A DNA stretch of 7,419 nt from the NCBI GenBank assembly GCA_016200675.1, contig JACQEH010000079.1:1-7419 (forward strand), read 5' to 3'. The notes below the pieces were generated by a model. That model did not search any database. It worked only from the letters and a program-made list of their open reading frames with translations, and was not told where the DNA came from. The stretch is from Chloroflexota bacterium. Its GTDB lineage: Bacteria > Chloroflexota > Limnocylindria > Limnocylindrales > CSP1-4. Position 1 is the first letter of the stretch. Each line of letters starts with the position of its first letter. This document shows positions 1-5,247 of the stretch, one piece after another. Made by a program: the position numbers and the translations under genes.

Positions 1-1245
1 CTCCTCGGCTCGCGTCGCGGCGGCGGCTTCGCTCGCCACATGCGCCCGGCCGCAGCGCTGGAGTTCGCCCCCCAGCTCCGTCGCGAGGGGCTGCAGGCCG
101 GGATCCTCTACCACGACGGCGTCGAGGACGACGCCCGGCTCACCCTGGCGGTCCTGCGGACCGCGCTCGGCCTGGGCGCCGTGGCGGCGACCCGCGTGCG
201 CGCCGAGGCGACCATTCTCGAGGCCGGTCGAGCCATCGGCGTCAGGGCCCGGGACGCCGCGTCGGGAGCGGAGCTCGAGATCCGGGCCCGGCGGATCGTC
301 GACGCCACGGGCGCCTGGGCCGGCCACCCCGAGGATCGCTTCGCTCCCGTGCCCGGGGCGGCGCGCGTGGTCCCGAGCCGGGGCGCCCACATCGTCATCC
401 GCAAGGAGCGCATGCAGCTCCATGGCGGGATGACCCTCCGCATCCCCGGCCGGGTCGTCTTCATCATCCCGTGGCCCAACCACTGGATCATCGGGACGAC
501 GGACCACCAGGACGAGCGCCCACCCGACCATCCGACGGCCCTGGACGAGGACATCGACGAGCTGCTCGGCGTGGTGAACCACCGGATGACGCTGGACCTC
601 TCCCGGGACGACATCCTGGGGACGTACGCTGGTCTCCGGCCGCTCGTCGGTGACGTCGGCGGTTCGACCGTCAAGGCGTCGCGGGAGCACAAGGTCACCA
701 CCGACCCGACCGGCATCGTCCGGATCGGGGGTGGCAAGTACACGACCTACCGGGTCATGGCCCGCGACACGATCGACGCCGTCCTCGGCGCGGCCGCGAA
801 AGATCGCCCGTCGGGGACGGCCGAGCTCCCCGTCGTTGGGGCGGCACCCGCCGCCGACCTGGCCCTCCTGGCATCGAATGTCGAGCGCGAGACCGGCCTC
901 GCCGCGGCTGTCTCGCGGCGACTCGTGGATCGCCACGGCACCGAGGCCGAGGCCGTGGTCGCGCTGGGGCGCGCGCAGGGGCTCCTGGGCGTCCTGCCCG
1001 GGACCGAGCATCTCGAGGCCGAGGTCGGCTGGGCCGCCACGACGGAGCTCGCCGCGTCCCTCGACGACGTCCTGAGCCGCCGCATGCGGCTGTCGCAGGA
1101 GCTGCCCGATCGGGGGGCGTCGATCGCGCCGCGGGTCGCCGAGATCCTGGCCACCGAGCTCGGCTGGGATGCCGCGCGCCAGGCGGCCGAGGTCGCCGCA
1201 TACCTCGCGACCGCCCGCCGCGAATTCGGCATCCCGGGTCGCTGA
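1..1245 (+). CDS. glpD: Glycerol-3-phosphate dehydrogenase GlpD, C-terminal 414 residues (5' end outside window)
   Basis: FAD-dependent enzyme that oxidises sn-glycerol-3-phosphate to dihydroxyacetone phosphate and passes electrons to the quinone pool at the membrane. The frame is open from the first base, so the N-terminal FAD-binding GxGxxG lies upstream of the window; family members are about 500-560 residues, so roughly 100 are missing. Visible family hallmarks in order: YHDGVEDDARLTL, the FAD-contacting IVDATGAWAG, VPSRGAHIVI, IIPWPNHWIIGTTD, the YAGLRPLV segment, and GIVRIGGGKYTTYRVMA. These are followed by the helical C-terminal domain, including SLDDVLSRRMRLS. The first in-frame ATG (40) is internal and not the true start. 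The gene ends at TGA 1243-1245, 10 nt before glpK, so the two are almost certainly one transcription unit. The assignment is firm; the choice between GlpD and a GlpA-like paralogue rests on the C-terminal domain lacking a cysteine-rich [2Fe-2S] extension. Confidence 0.93.
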   Translation, partial: LLGSRRGGGFARHMRPAAALEFAPQLRREGLQAGILYHDGVEDDARLTLAVLRTALGLGAVAATRVRAEATILEAGRAIGVRARDAASGAELEIRARRIVDATGAWAGHPEDRFAPVPGAARVVPSRGAHIVIRKERMQLHGGMTLRIPGRVVFIIPWPNHWIIGTTDHQDERPPDHPTALDEDIDELLGVVNHRMTLDLSRDDILGTYAGLRPLVGDVGGSTVKASREHKVTTDPTGIVRIGGGKYTTYRVMARDTIDAVLGAAAKDRPSGTAELPVVGAAPAADLALLASNVERETGLAAAVSRRLVDRHGTEAEAVVALGRAQGLLGVLPGTEHLEAEVGWAATTELAASLDDVLSRRMRLSQELPDRGASIAPRVAEILATELGWDAARQAAEVAAYLATARREFGIPGR

Positions 1246-1255
1246 AGCTCCGGCC

Positions 1256-2713
1256 GTGGCGGGCGATCGGCTGATCCTGGCCCTGGACCAGGGCACGACC
1301 TCGTCGCGAGCCATCGCCTTCGGCCGTGACGGGCTGCCCGTCGCGAGCGCCCAGGCGGTCTTCGAGCAGCGCTACCCGTCGCCGGGCCACGTGACCCACG
1401 ATCCCGAGGCCATCTGGTCGAGCCAGCTCGAGGTCGCCCGGCAGGTCATCGCCGACGTTGGCGGACCGGGGCGGATCGCCGCCATCGGCATCGCCAACCA
1501 GCGCGAGACGACCGTCGTCTGGGACCGGGCCACGGGGTCGCCGGTCGCCGACGCCATCGTCTGGCAGAGCCGGATCACCGCGCCCGCCTGCGAGGCGCTG
1601 CAGGCCCGGGGACTCCAGCCGCTCTTCCGCGAGCGGACCGGACTGCCGATCGATGCCTACTTCTCGGGGCCCAAGATCGCCCACATCCTCGACGCCACGG
1701 TCGGTCTCCGGGCGCGCGCGGAGCGCGGCGAGCTCGCCTTCGGGACCGTCGATTCGTTCCTCGCCTGGCGGCTCACGGCCGGGCGGGTCCACGTCACCGA
1801 CCTCTCGAACGCCAGCCGGACGCTGCTCTTCGACATCCATCGCCTGGCCTGGGATCCGGAGCTGCTGGACCTCGTCGGTGTGCCGCCCGCCGTCCTGCCC
1901 GCGGTCGTCCCGACCTCCGGCGTCATCGGTGAGACCGACCCCTCGATCTTCGGGCGGGCGATCCCGATCGCGGCCCTGGCCGGGGATCAGCAGGCCGCGA
2001 CGTTCGGCCAGGTCTGCCTCGAGCCGGGGATGGCCAAGACGACCTACGGAACCGGCGCCTTCCTCCTCCTGAACACCGGACCGGCGCCCGTCACCTCCGG
2101 CCACCGGCTCCTCACCACGATCGGCTGGCAGCTCGAAGCCGGGGGTCCCGTCGCCTACGCCCTCGAGGGCTCGGTCTTCGTCGCCGGGGCCGCCGTCCAG
2201 TGGCTCCGCGAGGGGCTCCACGCCGGTGCCACGTCGGAGGAGACGGCGGCGCTCGCGGCGAGTGTGCCGGACAGCGGCGGCGTCATGGTCGTGCCGGCGT
2301 TCACCGGCCTGGGGGCGCCGTACTGGGACCCGGACGCGCGCGGCGCGATCCTCGGGATCACGCGTGGGACCGCGCTCGGGCACATCGCGAGGGCGACGCT
2401 CGAGGCGATCGCCCACCAGGTCGCCGACGTCGTCGAGGCGATGACCGCAGACACCGGGCAGCCGCTCCAGGCCCTCCGGGTCGATGGCGGTGCGGCCCGC
2501 AACGACGACCTCCTCCAGTTCCAGTCGGCGGCGGCGCTGGGCGGCGGCGGTGGAACGTGTCCGGGGCTGGACAGCCGACGCCTGAATGTGTCGGAAATCA
2601 GGGCTAGGCAGGCCCCCGGATTGCAGGTATGCTCCGCAACGCCCAAATGTCACGGCACGGTCCGTGACTGCATACGCGTAGACGACCACGAACCGGACTC
2701 CTCTCACGGCTGA
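1256..2713 (+). CDS. glpK: Glycerol kinase GlpK, probably truncated: C-terminal ~80 residues replaced by unrelated sequence
   Basis: Family role: ATP-dependent phosphorylation of glycerol to sn-glycerol-3-phosphate, the substrate of the upstream glpD product. I chose GTG 1256 because the kinase domain begins at once (LALDQGTTSSR, residues 8-18) and it sits 10 nt after the glpD stop; an earlier in-frame ATG at 1169 lies inside glpD. Visible family motifs: HDPEAIW (~48), NQRETTVVWDR (~80), YFSGPKIAHILD (~135, FGGY signature 1), GDQQAATFGQ (~243), YGTGAF, YALEGSVFVAGAAVQWL, GAILGITRGT (signature 2) and VDGGAARNDDLLQFQS (~409-424). Family proteins continue with about 80 more residues containing a TALGAAYLAGLAVG-type ATP-site helix and a conserved W/Y-rich tail. 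Here the frame instead runs through 60 unrelated Cys/Arg-rich residues to TGA 2711-2713, and no other frame at 2525-2610 restores the tail. The 485-residue length looks normal but is misleading. It could be a pseudogene, a recent deletion or an assembly join. Confidence 0.85.
   Translation: MAGDRLILALDQGTTSSRAIAFGRDGLPVASAQAVFEQRYPSPGHVTHDPEAIWSSQLEVARQVIADVGGPGRIAAIGIANQRETTVVWDRATGSPVADAIVWQSRITAPACEALQARGLQPLFRERTGLPIDAYFSGPKIAHILDATVGLRARAERGELAFGTVDSFLAWRLTAGRVHVTDLSNASRTLLFDIHRLAWDPELLDLVGVPPAVLPAVVPTSGVIGETDPSIFGRAIPIAALAGDQQAATFGQVCLEPGMAKTTYGTGAFLLLNTGPAPVTSGHRLLTTIGWQLEAGGPVAYALEGSVFVAGAAVQWLREGLHAGATSEETAALAASVPDSGGVMVVPAFTGLGAPYWDPDARGAILGITRGTALGHIARATLEAIAHQVADVVEAMTADTGQPLQALRVDGGAARNDDLLQFQSAAALGGGGGTCPGLDSRRLNVSEIRARQAPGLQVCSATPKCHGTVRDCIRVDDHEPDSSHG
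2605..2633 (+). promoter_or_regulatory. Possible sigma70-type promoter for the zinc-ribbon gene
   Basis: TAGGCA (2605-2610, four of six matches to TTGACA) and TATGCT (2628-2633, a good -10) are separated by 17 nt. Local base composition is less GC-rich than the surrounding coding sequence, as expected for an intergenic region. A start near 2640 would give a leader of about 125 nt containing the hairpins at 2649-2668 and 2695-2758. This is a pattern match only; the region also forms the spurious 3' end of the glpK reading frame. Confidence 0.35.
2649..2668 (+). promoter_or_regulatory. Perfect 7-bp inverted repeat in the zinc-ribbon gene leader
   Basis: GTCACGG (2649-2655) and CCGTGAC (2662-2668) flank a 6-nt loop. 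It lies just downstream of the predicted transcription start and upstream of the SD-sequestering stem. It could be an RNA hairpin in the leader or an operator for a dimeric repressor; the sequence does not decide. No T-run follows, so it is not a simple terminator. Confidence 0.4.
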
Positions 2714-2758
2714 CGCGAGAACCCGATCTGGGCTCGCGGCGCCTACCGAGAGGAGTTC
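2695..2758 (+). promoter_or_regulatory. Shine-Dalgarno-sequestering leader hairpin (candidate RNA switch)
   Basis: The ribosome binding site GAGAGGAG (2748-2755) is followed 8 nt later by the TTG start at 2764. The leader segment GGACTCCTCTC (2695-2705) is complementary to GAGAGGAGTTC (2748-2758): 11 pairs, one of them G-U. Inside this stem, GCGAG (2715-2719) plus CCC (2722-2724) pairs with GGG (2730-2732) plus CTCGC (2733-2737) around the loop GATCT, and GGC 2708-2710 can pair with GCC 2741-2743. The whole SD would therefore be buried in a long imperfect hairpin. A T-rich tract (2756-2765) follows the right arm, so the structure could also slow or stop RNA polymerase. Opening by temperature, by a protein or by ribosome loading is inference. 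Confidence 0.55.
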
Positions 2759-2763
2759 TTTCT

Positions 2764-3171
2764 TTGTACAGCGACAAGAATCTGACATGCGCGGATTGCG
2801 GACAGGAGTTTGTCTTCACCGCGTCTGAGCAGGACTTTTACGCGCAGCGTGGCTTCACCGAGCCGCGCCGCTGCCCGTCCTGTCGAGCCAGCCGCAAGGC
2901 AGCTCGCGGATCGAGCGGCGCGGGCTACGGCTCGGGCAGCGACAGCTACGGCTCGTCCTCCGGTGGCGGTTACTCCGCCGGCGGCAGCTACAGCGCCGGT
3001 GGGTACGGCGGTGGCGGCGGCGGCGGATACGGCGCAGGCCGTGACCGCGGCACCCGCGAGATGTTCACGGCCACCTGCTCCAACTGCGGCAACGAGGCGC
3101 GAGTCCCGTTCCGCCCGACCAGCGGCAAGCCGGTCTACTGCTCCGATTGTTTCCGGACGATGCGGGGCTGA
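2764..3171 (+). CDS. Small protein with two zinc ribbons joined by a Gly/Tyr/Ser-rich linker
   Basis: 135 residues, starting at TTG 2764 with the strong SD GAGAGGAG 8 nt upstream; no ATG or GTG fits the domain start better. The N-terminal domain (residues 9-40) has C9xxC12 and C37xxC40 with the QEFVFTASEQDFYAQRGF segment of the 'probable zinc-ribbon' family (zf-trcl type). Residues about 48-98 are low complexity, rich in Gly, Ser and Tyr (YGSSSGGGY-like repeats and a run of seven Gly), like the disordered tails of cold-inducible RNA-binding proteins. The C-terminal domain has C105xxC108, exactly 17 residues, then C126xxC129, matching the CxxC-x17-CxxC family. There is no signal peptide or membrane segment, so it is cytoplasmic. 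Nucleic-acid binding is a reasonable inference from Zn ribbons plus an Arg/Gly-rich linker, but no function is established. The gene is monocistronic by position, with hairpins on both sides. Confidence 0.9.
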   Translation: MYSDKNLTCADCGQEFVFTASEQDFYAQRGFTEPRRCPSCRASRKAARGSSGAGYGSGSDSYGSSSGGGYSAGGSYSAGGYGGGGGGGYGAGRDRGTREMFTATCSNCGNEARVPFRPTSGKPVYCSDCFRTMRG

Positions 3172-3172
3172 T

Positions 3173-3181
3173 ACTCCTCTC
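3173..3181 (+). promoter_or_regulatory. Second copy of the anti-SD 9-mer immediately after the stop codon
   Basis: ACTCCTCTC (3173-3181) is identical to leader positions 2697-2705 and is the exact complement of GAGAGGAGT (2748-2756), the ribosome binding site of this gene. It begins 2 nt after the stop codon. It could compete for the SD from the 3' end of the message, or be chance or a remnant of duplication. Confidence 0.35.
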
Positions 3182-3185
3182 GGCA

Positions 3186-3208
3186 CGTGGGCTCACAGGG
3201 GGCCCGCG
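3186..3208 (+). terminator. GC-rich hairpin after the zinc-ribbon gene
   Basis: CGTGGGC (3186-3192) pairs with GCCCGCG (3202-3208), seven pairs with one G-U, around a 9-nt loop, starting 15 nt after the stop codon. No T-run follows, so it could be a weak or factor-assisted terminator or only a 3'-end stabiliser. Confidence 0.35.
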
Positions 3209-3228
3209 CGGTAGGTGAGTTCCAATGA

Positions 3229-3264
3229 CGACCCGGGCGGTCAGCCAGCCCGGGTCGTTCGATT
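3229..3264 (+). terminator. Strong inverted repeat with short T-rich tail, probable terminator
   Basis: CGACCCGGGC (3229-3238) and GCCCGGGTCG (3248-3257) form a perfect 10-bp stem with a 9-nt loop, followed by TTCGATTT. This is the best terminator candidate in the window and separates the zinc-ribbon gene from the PPOX gene. The right arm and tail belong to the 64-bp tandem repeat, so the left arm could alternatively pair with the second copy of the right arm at 3312-3321. Confidence 0.5.
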
Positions 3265-3376
3265 TCCCCGCGGTCGCGACAGGGGCGGAGGGCAGGCATG
3301 ACCGACATCCGGCCCGGGTCGTTCGATTTCCCGGCGGTCGCGACAGGGGCGGAGGGCAGGCATGACCGACATCCAG
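3249..3376 (+). repeat. 64-bp tandem duplication covering the SD and start codon of the PPOX gene
   Basis: Two adjacent 64-bp units, 3249-3312 and 3313-3376, match at 62 of 64 positions (one C/G difference in the TTCCCC/TTCCCG stretch and one near the end). Each unit carries the terminator right arm, a GGAGG ribosome binding site (3287-3291 and 3351-3355) and ATGACCGACATCC. The real PPOX start is the ATG of the second unit (3362). Because 64 is not a multiple of 3, the first ATG (3298) reads in another frame. The near-identity suggests a recent duplication or active maintenance. Confidence 0.95.
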
Positions 3377-3420
3377 CCAGCGGCGGGCGATCCACTCACG
3401 GCAGCGCTTGCTCGCGATGA
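3298..3420 (+). CDS. Possible 40-codon upstream ORF created by the 64-bp duplication, overlapping the PPOX start
   Basis: The ATG of repeat unit 1 has the same GGAGG SD and the same spacing as the PPOX gene and begins with the same residues (MTDI). It then shifts out of frame, giving a low-complexity Arg/Gly-rich 40-residue peptide that stops at TGA 3418-3420, 59 nt inside the PPOX gene. It is unlikely to encode a functional protein. If translated, it would compete with, or couple to, initiation at 3362. Translation is inferred only from the intact SD and start codon. Confidence 0.3.
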   Translation: MTDIRPGSFDFPAVATGAEGRHDRHPASGGRSTHGSACSR

Positions 3421-3814
3421 CGCCGCGTGGGCACGGAAGCACCTCGAGCGCGACGTCGTCGCCTGGCTCACGACCGTGGCCGCGGATGGCAGCGTCCAGT
3501 CGTCCCTCATCTCGTTCCTCTACGACGGCGCCGACCTGTTCTTCTACAGCCGGCCCGATACGCCGAAGGTGCGCAACATCGCGCACTCGGCGTCGGTGTC
3601 ATTCCACCTCGAGGCGGATCCGTACGGCGATCACTGGCTGATCATCGAGGCAACGGCGGTGATCGACCCGACGATCGCGCCGCTCGACCTCCACGAGCGC
3701 TACCGGGCCAAGTACGCCGAGCCGCACGCGCACTGGGGCCTCGACTTCACCCAGACCGCCCTCGACTTCAGCCTCCCGATCAGGATCCGGCCGCGGCGCG
3801 TCCGCCTCGGCTGA
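3362..3814 (+). CDS. PPOX-class flavin/F420-dependent oxidoreductase family protein (Rv3369-like)
   Basis: 150 residues, a typical length for the split beta-barrel pyridoxamine-phosphate-oxidase-like fold that binds FMN or F420. The start is ATG 3362, with GGAGG (3351-3355) 6 nt upstream. Recognisable family pattern: VVAWLTTVAADGSVQSSLISFLYDG (beta strands 1-2), LFFYSRPDTPKVRNI (cofactor-phosphate-facing loop), SVSFHLEAD, the DHWLIIEATAVI strand, a helical RYRAKYAE segment and the closing IRIRPRRVRLG strand. The overall layout resembles the mycobacterial Rv3369 group of probable F420-dependent enzymes; substrate and cofactor cannot be read from sequence. Cytoplasmic, no signal peptide. Both ends of the gene sit in tandem duplications (64 bp at the start, 28 bp at the stop), leaving the ORF itself intact. 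No clear promoter is visible upstream; it may depend on readthrough of the hairpin at 3229-3257. Confidence 0.85.
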   Translation: MTDIQPAAGDPLTAALARDDAAWARKHLERDVVAWLTTVAADGSVQSSLISFLYDGADLFFYSRPDTPKVRNIAHSASVSFHLEADPYGDHWLIIEATAVIDPTIAPLDLHERYRAKYAEPHAHWGLDFTQTALDFSLPIRIRPRRVRLG

Positions 3815-3842
3815 CCGGCCGTGGCGCGTCCGCCTCGGCTGA
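3787..3842 (+). repeat. 28-bp tandem duplication spanning the PPOX stop codon
   Basis: Units 3787-3814 and 3815-3842 differ at one position (CCGCGG versus CCGTGG). Unit 1 is the last nine codons plus the TGA of the PPOX gene; unit 2 repeats this beyond the stop. A further partial resemblance (CCGGCCG) begins at 3843. The unit length is not a multiple of 3, so unit 2 does not extend the protein. Confidence 0.9.
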
Positions 3843-3890
3843 CCGGCCGCCCGGGCCGCGGCGTCTCGCGCCGACCGGGGGCGCATGGGC

Positions 3891-3896
3891 TATGTT
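3891..3896 (+). promoter_or_regulatory. -10 element for a leaderless start of the membrane protein gene
   Basis: TATGTT (TAnnnT) ends 7 nt before the GTG at 3904, the spacing expected if transcription starts at the first base of the start codon. No convincing -35 is seen. If the message is leaderless, the ATG at 3892 lies inside the promoter and cannot be the start. Confidence 0.4.
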
Positions 3897-3903
3897 GCCG
3901 CTC

Positions 3904-4959
3904 GTGACCCCAGATCCGCGGCCTTCCCTTCGCCGCCTGACGCGCAACGTCGAGGCGCCCCAGCTGCTCGAGGGGTTCTTCGTCGCGGCCGTGGCGTCGT
4001 TCCTCTCCATCCGCGCCTTCCTGGCGGCGACCGGCTACCCGCGGATCGGGGCGAACGGTCTTCACATCGCCCACATGCTCTGGGGCGGCCTGCTGATGCT
4101 CCTCGCCCTGATGCTCCTGCTGTCCTTTCTCGACCGCTCCATCCAGCAGGCCGCCGCCGTCATCGCCGGTCTCGGCTTCGGGACGTTCATCGACGAGATC
4201 GGCAAGTTCGTGACCGCCGACAACAACTACTTCTACCGGCCCGCGGTGTCGCTCGCCTACGGGCTCCTCGTCGTCACCTTCCTCGTCGCACGGGCGTTCG
4301 TCGGCCAGCGTCGGACGACCGGGCACGAGGCCCTCGCCAATGCCCTGAACATGCTCGCGGCCGCGCCCGACGGTCCGCTCGAGCCCGAGGACCGGGCGAG
4401 GATCGCGCGCCTCCTGGACCTCGTCGAGCCGGGCTCGAAGCGCGCCGAGCTTGCCCGACGGTATCTCGCCGAGATCCCCGGCGAGGCGGAGCGCCTGAGC
4501 GTCTTCGAACGGATCGGCCGTCGCGTCGCAGCGGCCTACGAGGACGTCATGTCGAAGCCGTGGGCGATCCGGGCCTTGACCGCCGCCGTCCTTGCCTATG
4601 CCGCGCTCGCGGTGGTCGGCGCCGTGGCCGTCGCGATGTCCGTGCCCGGCGACGACGCCAACGAGACGATCGCGACCGCGAGGGTCGCCCAGGTCGGCTC
4701 GACCATCGCCGGGGCAGTCCTCGTCGCCCGCGGCGTCACGCTCCTGCCCAGCTCGAGGTTCGACGCCTACCAGTGGTTCATGCGCGGCTTCCTGGTCTGG
4801 ATCCTCGTCACCCAGGTCTTCATCTTCTACAGCTCCCAGCTTGCCGGCCTCGCCGGCCTGGGCCTTGACCTCGTGGCGTATGCGGCCCTTCGCCTGGCCG
4901 TGATCCGCGAACAGACCACCGGCCGGGATCGGCCGCGGGTCGCGGTGGGCCGCCCGTGA
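3904..4959 (+). CDS. Uncharacterised integral membrane protein, predicted 4+4 transmembrane helices
   Basis: I do not recognise a named family. From GTG 3904 the protein has 351 residues (ATG 3892, same frame, would add four). Hydrophobic segments lie at about 22-42, 57-76, 80-100 and 114-135, then a charged helical stretch of roughly 85 residues (136-220), then segments at about 222-246, 261-281, 292-311 and 315-335. Notable polar residues within or next to helices are H54 and H57 (LHIAHMLWGG), and D97, E98 and K101 in GFGTFIDEIGKF, followed by TADNNYFYRP. This last block looks like the functional core because charged residues are placed at a membrane boundary. There is no signal peptide or known catalytic motif. 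The two four-helix halves could be a channel, transporter or sensor. GTG is preferred over ATG 3892 because of the TATGTT box 7 nt upstream and the lack of an SD. It is transcribed alone, with 288 nt before the next gene. Confidence 0.75.
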   Translation: MTPDPRPSLRRLTRNVEAPQLLEGFFVAAVASFLSIRAFLAATGYPRIGANGLHIAHMLWGGLLMLLALMLLLSFLDRSIQQAAAVIAGLGFGTFIDEIGKFVTADNNYFYRPAVSLAYGLLVVTFLVARAFVGQRRTTGHEALANALNMLAAAPDGPLEPEDRARIARLLDLVEPGSKRAELARRYLAEIPGEAERLSVFERIGRRVAAAYEDVMSKPWAIRALTAAVLAYAALAVVGAVAVAMSVPGDDANETIATARVAQVGSTIAGAVLVARGVTLLPSSRFDAYQWFMRGFLVWILVTQVFIFYSSQLAGLAGLGLDLVAYAALRLAVIREQTTGRDRPRVAVGRP

Positions 4960-5232
4960 CAGCAACCCAAGCGAGGCCAGCGCGGTGGGTCGTGTAGTTC
5001 CCCGAGGCATGATTCTCGCGACGACTGAGCACGTCACCTCGCTCCCGCTGACGTCCCGGGGGCTGTGACGAGCGTGCTCGAGGCGCAGGTTAGTCCTCGG
5101 TGGCATCAGGCCCCAGTCGGCTGCCCAGCGTCGGATCGGGCGACATACGCCGACACGATGACCATCGGAAAGCAATCCGGCACGCCGGGCGAGACCCAGC
5201 CCCCGATGCCGCTGGCTCCCCCCGGTGCGGAG

Positions 5233-5241
5233 TGGTACGGT
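5233..5241 (+). promoter_or_regulatory. Extended -10 promoter for leaderless dinB-like gene
   Basis: TGGTACGGT combines an extended -10 TG (5233-5234) with TACGGT (5236-5241), 6 nt before ATG 5248, consistent with a leaderless transcript. The rest of the 288-nt gap (4960-5247) shows no convincing gene, tRNA or hairpin; a same-frame ATG at 5158 would only add a Pro/Gly-rich, non-family stretch. Confidence 0.45.
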
Positions 5242-5247
5242 CGCGCC

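Noticed and set aside
755..2788. 677-codon minus-strand open frame antisense to glpD/glpK
   Set aside because: High-GC shadow frame: low-complexity Arg/Asp/Gly-rich translation with no family motif, while the plus strand carries clear GlpD and GlpK motifs.
3251..3272. TTCGATTTCC-like stretch in the 64-bp repeat resembling a tRNA T-loop
   Set aside because: The flanking bases do not form a T-stem and no acceptor, D or anticodon arm is present upstream.
4941..4992. CGCGGTGGGCCG (4941) and CGCGGTGGGTCG (4981), a possible decayed 40-bp duplication at the membrane protein gene's 3' end
   Set aside because: Only 12 nt match and the sequence between does not align; too weak in GC-rich DNA to call a repeat.
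5009..5068. 19-codon ORF in the gap before the DinB-like gene
   Set aside because: No convincing SD or -10 at the right spacing; short enough to occur by chance.
5065..5247. N-terminal extension of the DinB-like protein from GTG 5065 or ATG 5158
   Set aside because: Pro/Gly-rich sequence unlike the family, no SD, and it would include the TACGGT promoter box; ATG 5248 matches the domain start.
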